Assembly (NCBI RefSeq): GCF_016584665.1
Contig: NZ_BBJB01000113.1
Span: 1-47,416, forward strand
DNA from: Pseudanabaena sp. lw0831
GTDB taxonomy: Bacteria > Cyanobacteriota > Cyanobacteriia > Pseudanabaenales > Pseudanabaenaceae
Length of the DNA: 47,416 nucleotides
Direction of reading: 5' to 3'
The notes under the pieces were generated by a model. That model had not been told where the DNA came from. It did not search any database and saw nothing but the letters and a program-made list of their open reading frames with translations. The translations under genes were made by a program, and so were the position numbers. Positions within the stretch are counted from its first letter, which is position 1; every line of letters begins with the position of its first letter. Of the stretch, positions 34,378-43,697 are shown in pieces.

Positions 34378-35758
34378 GAGCATCACCTCCTACGATCGCA
34401 TTCTTAATTCTTAAGCTTGGCGAACCACAACCAACCGCTAGTCCACTTTGTCCTCCTTTGCCGCAACCACCTGAATCGTCCCACTCAAAGTCATTGCCGA
34501 TCGCCTCAATATCCTGCAAAGTCTCAAAAGCATTTCCTGAGAGCGTCACATCCTTAACAGGCTCAGCAATTTGACCATTGCGAATCATCCAAGCTTCACC
34601 TGCGGTAAAGGTAAACATCTCACCATTAGTCATACCGCCTTGCCAGTTTTTGGCATAAACACCAATAGGAATATCGTTAAACAAATCGGCAACAGGTGTT
34701 TGACCGCGACCAATCCAAGTATTTGTCATCCTTACGATTGGTGGGTAATGATAATCCAAACATCGCGCATTACCAGTTACTTTTTCACCCAATTTACCTG
34801 CTGTCTCCCGCGAATGTAATCTCCCAACTAATACACCATCTTCGATTAACTGAGTTGTCGTCGCAGGTACACCTTCATCATCATAGAGATAACTACCTCG
34901 ATGGTCAGCAGTAGCAGCTCCGTCAAAAATTTGTAGATCAGTCGAGCCAAATCTTCTACCAATGCTCATCGTTTCTAACATATCGGGATTTTCATAGAGC
35001 ATATCCGCTTCCGAGAGATGCCCAAATGCTTCATGCACAAACAATCCTGCCAAAATCGGATCGATGACTACTGTGTAAGTATTACCTTGCACCGTGGGTA
35101 AGTCTAGCGCACTAACAGCACGTTGAGCCGCGCCAAGTACTTGTCGATCCAAATTGAGCAAATCCTTATAAGCCATTCTTGATCCGAAAGTTTCGCGACC
35201 AGTTTGGATCGTTTCCCCATCCCTTGAGATCGCGGAACATCGCAATTCCCAGTCAGCCCATTCTTGCTCAATCATTGTGCCTTCAGATGTCGCAAATACA
35301 ACTTGCTGCGTGCAGTCTCCATAGCGGACTGCGGTGCTAACCACGCGATCGGAAACCGATCGCAAAATATCTGTGTAATGGGCGCACAAATTCTTTTTGT
35401 CAATGAGTTCAATTTGATGCAGATTTTCTTTAATCAGCGATACCTTCGCTTGGACAGGCTCAACTTTGGCAAGCACAGTTTCTGCATTGCCAACCCATTT
35501 TGCCGATGCGATCGCTTCTTCGAGTTTGGCTTCCAAACTATGTAGATCATTAAAACTCGCAAATCCCCATCCGCCCCGATGACAAGCTCTGACCTGTCCA
35601 CCAATCGAAATACCCGTACTCAAAGTTTCAACTTTACCACTACGTAAAAAAATATCCGCCCCTTGATCTCGCTCTAACCGAATCGCAAAAAAATCGACAT
35701 GAGATTTATACTTGCTCACTAAGCTCGAAATTTGATCTTTAAATTGCCATATGTTCAT
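34370..35758 (-). CDS. tldD: TldD/PmbA-family metalloprotease
   Basis: This 462-residue protein of the TldD group carries the HExxxH zinc motif His242-Glu243-AFG-His247 (FVHEAFGHLSEADML). It also has GKVETLSTGISIGGQVRA near the start and GGCGKGGQSGLAVGCGSPSL at the end, both typical. TldD works with PmbA/TldE to digest unfolded or modified peptides. No tldE is next to it. The following histidine kinase gene overlaps its end. Confidence 0.93.
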   Translation of the reverse strand: MNIWQFKDQISSLVSKYKSHVDFFAIRLERDQGADIFLRSGKVETLSTGISIGGQVRACHRGGWGFASFNDLHSLEAKLEEAIASAKWVGNAETVLAKVEPVQAKVSLIKENLHQIELIDKKNLCAHYTDILRSVSDRVVSTAVRYGDCTQQVVFATSEGTMIEQEWADWELRCSAISRDGETIQTGRETFGSRMAYKDLLNLDRQVLGAAQRAVSALDLPTVQGNTYTVVIDPILAGLFVHEAFGHLSEADMLYENPDMLETMSIGRRFGSTDLQIFDGAATADHRGSYLYDDEGVPATTTQLIEDGVLVGRLHSRETAGKLGEKVTGNARCLDYHYPPIVRMTNTWIGRGQTPVADLFNDIPIGVYAKNWQGGMTNGEMFTFTAGEAWMIRNGQIAEPVKDVTLSGNAFETLQDIEAIGNDFEWDDSGGCGKGGQSGLAVGCGSPSLRIKNAIVGGDAHG

Positions 35759-35878
35759 ATATCAAGCTCACAAGAAAAGCTTTTTATGCATTTTACTGAA
35801 AATTATTACACAAAAATCATTATTTGCATATAAAAATAGCAAATCTCATAATATAGCTATAACCGCTTGGATTAACAC

Positions 35879-35943
35879 ATATCAAAAGCCAAAAGATGAG
35901 AGGCGGCGCTTCGCGCCGCCTCTCATCTTTTGGCTTTTGATAT
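35879..35943. repeat. 31-bp perfect palindrome between divergent genes
   Basis: The left arm (35879-35909) ends in GAGAGGCGGCGC. The loop is TTC and the right arm is 35913-35943. tldD and the coiled-coil gene both point away from it, so it is not a terminator for either. The rest of the 293-base gap (35759-36051) is AT-rich with nothing recognised. Confidence 0.85.
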
Positions 35944-36051
35944 GAAACCAATTTTTATCATAAAAATTTCTGGCTACTACAAATATAAATTGCCAATTGA
36001 GTACTTCTGTGATATATATCTTAGCCTAAATTCCCTAAATGAATTGCACCT

Positions 36052-36603
36052 ATGAATGCCACAGTAAATGCCCTCGCGAATACCTCAGAAGACATGACAG
36101 CCAACCTTCAGAAGGAAATTAATTTACTTAAGGTTGATCTAGAACAAAAGGATCTGTTAGTACAGCAGCTTTCTGAAGAGCTTTTTCGTTTGGTAAAGGG
36201 AAATACAGCCTTTTTGCCAAATGCTGAGGTACATGAGCATCATTCAGAAGAGATGCGCTGTTTGGCAGAAAAGCTTGCTATGGTCGAAAATCAATTAATT
36301 TTGTCTCAAGCCCTAATCCAAGATCGCGATCGCGAAGCCTTAGAATTGCGTCACACCATCCAAGAAATGAGCGATCGCAATCGGATGCTAGAGCAAGTCG
36401 TACAGGAGTTGCCAAATATTTATCGGGCAAAGTTTGCCGAACGGATTGTTCCGATCAAACAAAAGATCGAAGCACTGCAAAAAGAAAACCGCCAATTGCA
36501 TATTGAGCTGCAAAGCCTTAGTTTCCGTCTCTCAGGTCGTACTCGTCGTCCTGCGGCTCAACAGCGCCTTGAGCTACCCAGAGTTATCCCTGCACTAGGC
36601 TAA
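36052..36603 (+). CDS. Cyanobacterial coiled-coil protein (Npun_F5560-like)
   Basis: This 183-residue protein has long coiled-coil stretches, including LQKEINLLKVDLEQKDLLVQ and KQKIEALQKENRQLHIELQS, and a basic, proline-containing tail (SGRTRRPAAQQRLELPRVIP). It resembles a conserved cyanobacterial family I recall as Npun_F5560; the name is from memory. It may act as a scaffold or polar protein, but no function is established. Its stop overlaps a hairpin terminator. Confidence 0.65.
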   Translation: MNATVNALANTSEDMTANLQKEINLLKVDLEQKDLLVQQLSEELFRLVKGNTAFLPNAEVHEHHSEEMRCLAEKLAMVENQLILSQALIQDRDREALELRHTIQEMSDRNRMLEQVVQELPNIYRAKFAERIVPIKQKIEALQKENRQLHIELQSLSFRLSGRTRRPAAQQRLELPRVIPALG

Positions 36604-36644
36604 AACAAATAAAGGCGGCGCATCGCGCCGCCTTTATTTGTTTT
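36602..36644. terminator. Terminator of the coiled-coil gene
   Basis: A perfect 20-bp stem, AAAACAAATAAAGGCGGCGC, with an ATC loop overlaps the stop codon at 36601-36603 and ends in TTTT. Confidence 0.85.
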
Positions 36645-36651
36645 GGTTTTA

Positions 36652-36668
36652 GGTGGGCATTGCCCACC
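36652..36668. repeat. GGTGGGC/GCCCACC hairpin
   Basis: A 7-bp stem with an ATT loop lies between two larger palindromes. It is a familiar short cyanobacterial repeat motif. Confidence 0.65.
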
Positions 36669-36675
36669 CTACTAA

Positions 36676-36716
36676 AAATAAAGAAAAGCGGCGCAAAGCG
36701 CCGCTTTTCTTTATTT
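36676..36716. terminator. Terminator of the O-antigen-ligase-like gene
   Basis: A perfect 19-bp stem, AAATAAAGAAAAGCGGCGC, has an AAA loop. The stop codon at 36711-36713 lies inside its right arm. Confidence 0.85.
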
Positions 36717-37970
36717 GGGTCTTAAGCCATACATGCCACCGAGCAAAAACCATAACAACATACTCAGTCGTGGCTCATAGAGTACTAAGTCTAACCACCC
36801 TGACATCAAAAAAAGCATCACGCTGATCACGACTACGACTATCATTCCGTCTGTATCTTTAGCGATCGCAGATTTGAGAGATGTCCAGATTGTCCAACCG
36901 ATGATGCCGACAAATCCTAACAGCGCAGGAATTCCCGAAGCAACAGCGATCGCTAAAAACAAATTATGCTCATGGGGTAGCCCTCGCAAGTCATAGCCGA
37001 TAGACTGGGCGACCAGTGGAAAATTACGTAAACCCCAACCTTGGAGCGGATGTTGAGATATTAGAGAGAGCGCAAATTGCCAAACATTTAGGCGACCAGC
37101 CGTGGATGCATAGTCACCTAATTGCGGATCGATGCTACTAACTAAGCGATTGACGAATCCTTCTGGTAATAGCGATCGCACCGCTTCGCCACCCAAACCA
37201 AATTTTTGCCCGAACACTCCCCACGCAATGATTGTCAAAACAAGTCCAAATCCTGCGACAAGTTTCCATTGACGGTAGTAGAGGGCTAGGGCGACAGCGC
37301 CGAATATAGCCAGTCCCCAAGCATTGCGCGAACTAGTCAGAATCAGTACACAAGTTCCTAATGCTAGAGCTATAGCAGCGATTATCTGTTGGGATTTAGA
37401 AATACTTTTGACTTTGCCAAGAGCAAAATGAAAAGAGATCGGTAATATCATTAAGAAGTAAGCAGCCGTTTCATTGAAATGCCCGAAAAATGACTGAATG
37501 CGGCGATCGGGACTAAATCCCATGGGGATCGGATAGCTATCAAAAATCACTTTCGGAAAGATTAAATCGGGGCGATCAAGAACGGCTTGTAATAGACCAA
37601 ATCCACTTACCATTATGGAACTCAGCACTAGTAGCCAGAGAAAATGAATAAATTGAGTAGGGGTACGGATGATGTAGCTAGTAGTAGCAGCCAAGAGAAA
37701 ATATGGCAAGAAATTAGCTAGTCCTCCTGCGGCAGTTGCTGGGTTGAAAGCGATGATGGTAGTGAAAATCATCCATAGCGACAACCCGAAATAAGCTTGA
37801 TTAACTGGTGCTGCGATCGCTCTCCATCCATAGCAAATCAGAACTCTCAAAGCCAGTATTGCCATAAAAATTGGCATGAAAATATTGCTAATCACCATAA
37901 AAATAGCAACGCTTTGCAACCAATTCCACTCTAAGCGCAACTCATCATTGTCTGCCGATTTCCAGAGCAT
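36711..37970 (-). CDS. O-antigen ligase-like (Wzy_C) membrane protein
   Basis: This 419-residue protein has about eleven membrane segments. The family loop GRLNVWQFALSLISQHPLQGWGLRNFPLV is followed by GLPHEHNLFLAIAVASGIPALLG, which matches the Wzy_C region of O-antigen ligases and polymerases, including the PHEHN histidine. An upstream segment has LILTSSRNAWGLAIFG with the arginine seen in the family. It should transfer or polymerise glycan at the periplasmic face. No glycosyltransferase neighbours help to name the glycan. Confidence 0.85.
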   Translation of the reverse strand: MLWKSADNDELRLEWNWLQSVAIFMVISNIFMPIFMAILALRVLICYGWRAIAAPVNQAYFGLSLWMIFTTIIAFNPATAAGGLANFLPYFLLAATTSYIIRTPTQFIHFLWLLVLSSIMVSGFGLLQAVLDRPDLIFPKVIFDSYPIPMGFSPDRRIQSFFGHFNETAAYFLMILPISFHFALGKVKSISKSQQIIAAIALALGTCVLILTSSRNAWGLAIFGAVALALYYRQWKLVAGFGLVLTIIAWGVFGQKFGLGGEAVRSLLPEGFVNRLVSSIDPQLGDYASTAGRLNVWQFALSLISQHPLQGWGLRNFPLVAQSIGYDLRGLPHEHNLFLAIAVASGIPALLGFVGIIGWTIWTSLKSAIAKDTDGMIVVVVISVMLFLMSGWLDLVLYEPRLSMLLWFLLGGMYGLRPK

Positions 37971-38033
37971 CCATTCACCTTACACATTTGCGTAATCACA
38001 ATTTTAATAGCTAGGCACAATTAAAACCCAAAA

Positions 38034-38078
38034 ACCAAAATATGTACCGCCCGCTATGCGGACGGTACATATTTTGGT
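38034..38078. repeat. Palindrome 1 of a tandem triplet
   Basis: Arms of 21 bases begin ACCAAAATATGTACCG and have a TAT loop and one mismatch. It is the first of three hairpins filling the groEL-O-antigen ligase gap. Confidence 0.8.
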
Positions 38079-38119
38079 AAAAAAAGAAAGGGAGTGCAGT
38101 GCACTCCCTTTCTTTTTTT
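38079..38119. terminator. Palindrome 2 of a tandem triplet
   Basis: A perfect 19-bp stem, AAAAAAAGAAAGGGAGTGC, has an AGT loop. Poly-A and poly-T ends make it a good bidirectional terminator. Confidence 0.82.
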
Positions 38120-38150
38120 AATAAAGATTTGCTCTGCAAACCTTTATTAA
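38118..38150. terminator. Palindrome 3 of a tandem triplet, next to the groEL stop
   Basis: A 15-bp stem, TTAATAAAGATTTGC, with a TCT loop and one mismatch lies three bases from the groEL stop (38154-38156). It shares two bases with palindrome 2. Confidence 0.78.
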
Positions 38151-38153
38151 TGA

Positions 38154-40161
<2,008 letters not shown>

Positions 40162-40209
40162 TTGTATTCACTCATTTGACTAGCATTTTTTGGCTTTGTC
40201 TAGAGTTGT

Positions 40210-40236
40210 TTAGCACTCTAGGTGACTGAGTGCTAA
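40210..40236 (-). promoter_or_regulatory. CIRCE operator (HrcA-binding)
   Basis: TTAGCACTC (40210-40218), nine bases, then GAGTGCTAA (40228-40236) is an exact match to the CIRCE consensus. It lies 48 bases before the groES start. Confidence 0.96.
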
Positions 40237-40282
40237 TTTAACCGAAATGGTTGCAATGGCTATAGTGTGGTTTACCGAACTG

Positions 40283-40327
40283 TAATAACAAAGCAGGTGA
40301 CACTACATGTCACCTGCTTTGTTATTA
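40283..40327. repeat. 19-bp perfect palindrome upstream of the groES promoter
   Basis: Arms starting TAATAACAAAGCAGG (40283-40301 and 40309-40327) enclose a 7-base loop. It lies between petM and groES and may end readthrough from petM. Confidence 0.78.
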
Positions 40328-40341
40328 CCATAAATCAGAAT

Positions 40342-40384
40342 ATAAAACCCATTGTGGGGCTTTGCCCTGCAACCCTTCTGGTGG
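40342..40384. repeat. 43-bp dispersed repeat, copy 2
   Basis: It matches 9181-9223 base for base except for a handful of substitutions. It contains GGGGCTTTGCCC, a small hairpin. Confidence 0.8.
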
Positions 40385-40389
40385 CTCGC

Positions 40390-40436
40390 ATAAATAAATA
40401 AAAAGCGGCGCATCGCGCCGCTTTTTATTTATTTAT
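40390..40436. terminator. Terminator of petM
   Basis: A perfect 22-bp stem ending AAAAAGCGGCGC has an ATC loop. The petM stop codon (40433-40435) lies inside the right arm. Confidence 0.85.
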
Positions 40437-40543
40437 GCTTCTTCTTGTTCTTCGCCTTGCAGTTTTAGCAAGAAGTAGCCGAAGGCAATACCAACAGGAA
40501 TTAGTACCATCGATAAGACCATTGCGTTAACCATTTCTCCCAT
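40433..40543 (-). CDS. petM: Cytochrome b6f complex subunit PetM
   Basis: This 36-residue protein starts MGEMVNAMVLSMVLIPVG and ends in FGYFLLKLQGEEQEEA. It has one membrane helix and the LLKLQGxEE ending I associate with cyanobacterial PetM (subunit VII of the cytochrome b6f complex, in the thylakoid membrane). Length and topology fit. AAGAGA lies a few bases before the ATG. It stands alone between two palindromes. Confidence 0.82.
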   Translation of the reverse strand: MGEMVNAMVLSMVLIPVGIAFGYFLLKLQGEEQEEA

Positions 40544-40609
40544 GATGTTCTCTTTTTAAAAATTAATATAGTATTGCTTTAGAAATTTTACCGCATAAAG
40601 ATTCGGTAT

Positions 40610-40666
40610 AAAAATCAGTTTTGATGCAAGTCCGCCGCCGACGGACTTACATCAAAACTGATTTTT
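40610..40666. repeat. 25-bp palindrome downstream of the acidic-protein gene
   Basis: Arms start AAAAATCAGTTTTGATG (40610-40634 and 40642-40666), with a 7-base loop and one mismatch. It lies between petM and the gene ending at 40699. Confidence 0.78.
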
Positions 40667-40667
40667 G

Positions 40668-40698
40668 TTTTTGTTACCGCCGCAGGCGCTAACAAAAA
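40668..40698. terminator. Hairpin at the end of the acidic-protein gene
   Basis: A 13-bp stem, TTTTTGTTACCGC, with one C/C mismatch and a CGCAG loop directly abuts the stop at 40699-40701. Confidence 0.72.
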
Positions 40699-41388
40699 TC
40701 ACAAGATTTCTACATCGATCGCATCGGCATAATCTTCTTGCTCACGCTTAGCTTGACTATCCTTAGATTTATGAGAATCTTGCTCATTTTGATAAGATTC
40801 CATAACTTCAGCCTCGTCTAACCAAACTGGGCGAATCTCGTAATGAACTCGCAGATTTGCAGGAGCACTGCGTTCAGCTTCTCGCACAAATCGATTAGCT
40901 TCCCATTCTGCTTGAAATGTGTTGATCAATTTGAGCGTTTTTAGACGTTGTCGCTCTAGATATGTCCATACTTCCCAAGCATTGTATTCAGGCTCTTTGG
41001 GCGTTTCAATGATTTCTTCAGGCTCAGAAAATATTTCAGCATGATCGTCATGATCTGTAGACTTTTGGCTATCACGAATAGGATCATTACTCTGATCCTC
41101 AAATTTAGATGGTGATGGCTTTGGTCTATCTTCATCATCGCGAGATTTGCTAGCAACATCCTTCGATGTTGCCGAATCTGCGAAGGCATCCTGCGATCGC
41201 GATAGACTTTTAATCGCCCTTGCCCGAATTTGTCTAACTGATGACTGATCGCCTGCGATCGCCTTCACCTCGATCGCCGTCTGAGACTGATCAACCCATC
41301 CTTTAAAAATGACTTCCTCGTCATTAATTATTAAGCGATCGCCAACTTCTAACGCAAATCCTGCTAACGAATTAAACAATGGCTTCAA
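40699..41388 (-). CDS. Acidic, partly disordered protein of unknown function
   Basis: The annotated part is 229 residues from a TTG at 41388. An N-terminal beta-like domain (GDRLIINDEEVIFKGWVDQS) is followed by a long charged, low-complexity linker (KDVASKSRDDEDRPKPSPSK). A helical region (AWEVWTYLERQRLKTLKLIN) and a disordered acidic tail complete it. I do not recognise it. The frame stays open upstream to 41530 but has no ATG or GTG there, and no Shine-Dalgarno precedes the TTG. It may therefore be read as an extension of the preceding gene by a frameshift in a five-base G run. Confidence 0.55.
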   Translation of the reverse strand: MKPLFNSLAGFALEVGDRLIINDEEVIFKGWVDQSQTAIEVKAIAGDQSSVRQIRARAIKSLSRSQDAFADSATSKDVASKSRDDEDRPKPSPSKFEDQSNDPIRDSQKSTDHDDHAEIFSEPEEIIETPKEPEYNAWEVWTYLERQRLKTLKLINTFQAEWEANRFVREAERSAPANLRVHYEIRPVWLDEAEVMESYQNEQDSHKSKDSQAKREQEDYADAIDVEIL

Positions 41389-41492
41389 GTTTGGTGTTGA
41401 ACTAAAGCCACTAGCACTATTAGCGTCTTGACTATGGTCATTAGCGACCTTGGGGATAGAGACATTTGCCTGACTAGATTTCCCATTGTCAA

Positions 41493-41774
41493 TCAGGCTT
41501 TGGACTCCCCCAGTTGCATTCTCATCTCGCTAATTTGAGCATGTAACGGAGCTAGACATTTCTCGACATATGTCAAAAGCTCAGGATGTAAAATGAACGG
41601 AGATGGCTCTGGTAGCTTTTCTGGTATTGTCTCAGGCTCAAACTCGCGGCTGACCACTGTTAAAATCCAATCAGCGATCGCCTGTTGTTTGGCATCAGCT
41701 TTTGTTTTGATTTGGCTCAATAAAGGCAGAGGAAAACGAAGATTTACCTGTTTTGTCCTATGAGGAGTCGCCAT
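41493..41774 (-). CDS. Ribbon-helix-helix-like DNA-binding protein
   Basis: This 93-residue protein begins HRTKQVNLRFPLPLLSQIKT, followed by ADAKQQAIADWILTVVSREF, which fits a ribbon-helix-helix fold of the Arc/CopG type: one strand then two helices. A proline-rich linker and a C-terminal helix follow. It is probably a small transcription or partition regulator; the target is unknown. It precedes the acidic-protein gene, whose frame overlaps its end. Confidence 0.65.
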   Translation of the reverse strand: MATPHRTKQVNLRFPLPLLSQIKTKADAKQQAIADWILTVVSREFEPETIPEKLPEPSPFILHPELLTYVEKCLAPLHAQISEMRMQLGESKA

Positions 41775-41863
41775 TATTTGCCCTTACTTAAAATTTTTGA
41801 AAATGTTTGCGAACTTAATTATAGCAATCGGCATCACTAATACCAATTCTCGAAAATGTAGTC

Positions 41864-41994
41864 CAGCAATTCTCGTTATCAAAATCGGTTTTTTGAAAGC
41901 CCACCTATGGCGGGCTTTCAAAAAACCGATTTTGGAGTTTCCAGCGCAAAAGGCGCTGGAAACTCCAAAATCGGTTTCATAATGAGAATTGCTG
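41864..41994. repeat. Composite nested palindrome (three-way-junction-like)
   Basis: An outer 16-bp stem (41864-41879 and 41979-41994) encloses two inner hairpins: 41881-41902 with 41912-41933, and 41926-41947 with 41953-41974. The inner hairpins share CCGATTTT (41926-41933), so they cannot both form fully. It fills much of the 328-base gap between two minus-strand genes. Confidence 0.82.
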
Positions 41995-42034
41995 AATGTA
42001 GTCGCACTTTCGATAATATAAAAATCAAACCTAA

Positions 42035-42073
42035 AAAGAAGAAGCATCGCAATTATTGCGATGCTTCTTCTTT
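42035..42073. terminator. Terminator of the 39-residue membrane protein gene
   Basis: A perfect 19-bp stem, AAAGAAGAAGCATCGCAAT, with a one-base loop ends in TTT, 29 bases past the stop at 42103. Confidence 0.75.
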
Positions 42074-42102
42074 AGCTTTATAGACATTTCGATAGCCAAT
42101 AA

Positions 42103-42222
42103 TTATTTAAACTGCAAAGGGGATTTCCCCAATGAAAGCGTAACCATTACCCACAACGCTAAGCTAGAGCAGGCAAAAGCGGAAATAACTCCTAAGAAAA
42201 AGCTATTCCAAACAATAATCAT
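42103..42222 (-). CDS. Small single-helix membrane protein (39 aa)
   Basis: The frame runs from the ATG at 42222: MIIVWNSFFLGVISAF, then a hydrophobic helix, ending SLGKSPLQFK. AGGAG lies nine bases upstream and a terminator lies downstream, so it looks like a real gene. Its size and topology are like the small subunits of photosynthetic or NDH-1 complexes, but I cannot match it to a named one. Confidence 0.6.
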   Translation of the reverse strand: MIIVWNSFFLGVISAFACSSLALWVMVTLSLGKSPLQFK

Positions 42223-42464
42223 TTTGCTTTTCTCCTGAATACAGAATTCTAGCTGTACTGTACATAATATTTATAGCTTATTACTTTATAAAGTAACTGT
42301 GCGATTGCTGACAAAAATTAACAATCGATCATAGACGATGAAACAAATTAATTTGTTCCCTAAAACTCATGTTTAAGAACGCGCTTTCCATTATCTAGCT
42401 GTTTTAAAACACGGGTTTGGAGAAGTTCAAAAACAGCAAGCCCAGAACCAGTAATTCACTTGTG

Positions 42465-42519
42465 AAACCAATTTTGGGGTTTTCAGCGTCGCAGGCACTG
42501 AAAACCCCAAAATTGGTTT
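42465..42519. repeat. 22-bp perfect palindrome upstream of menB
   Basis: Arms AAACCAATTTTGGGGTTTTC+AG (42465-42486 and 42498-42519) enclose an 11-base loop. It is homologous to 41923-41977, with paired changes in both arms. The remainder of the 377-base spacer (42223-42599) is AT-rich and shows nothing recognised. Confidence 0.82.
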
Positions 42520-42599
42520 TGATGGCATTTGGAATAAAAAAGATGAGGCAGCTTTAGCCGATGATAAAATGAGTATCTGTACTTTTTGATCCCAAAACC

Positions 42600-43430
42600 A
42601 TGACCGATTGGCAAATCGCCGCCGAATTTGAAGACATTCTCTATCACAAAGCCGATGGAATGGCAAAAATTACAATTAATCGTCCCCAAGTTCGTAATGC
42701 TTTTCGTCCTAAAACGATTACAGAAATGATCGCTGCCTTTGCTGACGCGCGAGAAGATGTAGAGATAGGTGTAGTTTTGCTAACTGGTGCAGGACCTACA
42801 ACCGATGGTAAATACGCTTTTTGTTCAGGGGGCGATCAGAAAGTGCGTGGAGATGGTGGTTACATCTCTGAGTCTGGCGTACCGCGCTTAAATGTACTCG
42901 ATTTGCAGCGTTTAATTCGGACAATGCCTCAACCTGTAATTGCATTAGTTGCTGGTTATGCGATCGGTGGTGGTCATGTGTTGCACGTTGTCTGCGACCT
43001 AACTATTGCTGCCGATAATGCTGTTTTTGGGCAGACTGGCCCAATGGTTGGTAGCTTTGATGGTGGTTTTGGGGCTTCCTATTTGGCGAGATTAGTTGGA
43101 CAGAAAAAAGCAAGGGAAATTTGGTATCTATGTCGTCAATATGATGCTCAAGAAGCTCTTGATATGGGCTTAGTGAATAAGGTTGTACCAGTGGGGCAGT
43201 TGGAAGCTGAAGGCATCCAATGGGCGCAGGAAATTTTAGATAAAAGTCCCTTGGCAATTCGTTGTCTCAAGTCTGCCTTTAATGCTGATTGTGATGGACA
43301 AGCGGGTATTCAAGAGTTGGCGGGTAATGCAACAATGTTGTTCTACATGACTCAGGAAGCACAAGAGGGTAAGCAAGCATTTCTCGAAAAACGCAAACCC
43401 AATTTTCGCCAATATCCCAAATTGCCATAA
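42600..43430 (+). CDS. menB: 1,4-dihydroxy-2-naphthoyl-CoA synthase
   Basis: This 276-residue crotonase-fold enzyme closes the second ring in phylloquinone synthesis; phylloquinone is the A1 cofactor of photosystem I. Diagnostic parts are [34 protein letters not shown], the oxyanion region [20 protein letters not shown] and [20 protein letters not shown]. The start at 42600 ([13 protein letters not shown]) matches relatives. It is followed by a strong hairpin, so it is probably monocistronic. Confidence 0.96.
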   Translation: MTDWQIAAEFEDILYHKADGMAKITINRPQVRNAFRPKTITEMIAAFADAREDVEIGVVLLTGAGPTTDGKYAFCSGGDQKVRGDGGYISESGVPRLNVLDLQRLIRTMPQPVIALVAGYAIGGGHVLHVVCDLTIAADNAVFGQTGPMVGSFDGGFGASYLARLVGQKKAREIWYLCRQYDAQEALDMGLVNKVVPVGQLEAEGIQWAQEILDKSPLAIRCLKSAFNADCDGQAGIQELAGNATMLFYMTQEAQEGKQAFLEKRKPNFRQYPKLP

Positions 43431-43440
43431 ATGATATTCC

Positions 43441-43495
43441 GCAAATGCAAAAACGAGAGGTAGCGCAAAGCGCTACCTCTCGTTTTTGCATTTGC
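43441..43495. terminator. 26-bp perfect palindrome after menB
   Basis: The stem runs 43441-43466 and 43470-43495 with an AAA loop and apex GCGC-AAA-GCGC, starting 11 bases past the menB stop. Confidence 0.85.
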
Positions 43496-43565
43496 AGTCA
43501 ACAGATAAGACGATCACGATACACTTGATAAATTATGATCAATTAGCAAAAATCAATCAAGTTTT

Positions 43566-43697
43566 ATGTCAGAAACCGTTCTTCTCAATACCTTCTTCTG
43601 GTCTGCCATTGTACTAATGGCGATCGCCACTAGTGGCGTTGGCTATCTCACTTATCTAGAATGGCAAGATCGTCGCCGTCGCGGAGGAAAAAGTTAA
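43566..43697 (+). CDS. Small single-helix membrane protein (43 aa)
   Basis: The frame reads [20 protein letters not shown] and ends [14 protein letters not shown]: one membrane helix and a strongly basic cytoplasmic or stromal-side tail. Its 3' 50 bases overlap the end of ribBA on the opposite strand. The helix-then-RRRR layout and the clean frame favour a real gene of the small thylakoid-protein type. No named family is recognised and no strong Shine-Dalgarno is seen. Confidence 0.55.
   Translation: MSETVLLNTFFWSAIVLMAIATSGVGYLTYLEWQDRRRRGGKS

Noticed and set aside
42056-42238. 60-codon plus-strand frame
   Set aside because: It lies antisense to the 39-residue membrane-protein gene and starts inside a terminator hairpin; the minus-strand frame has a ribosome site.
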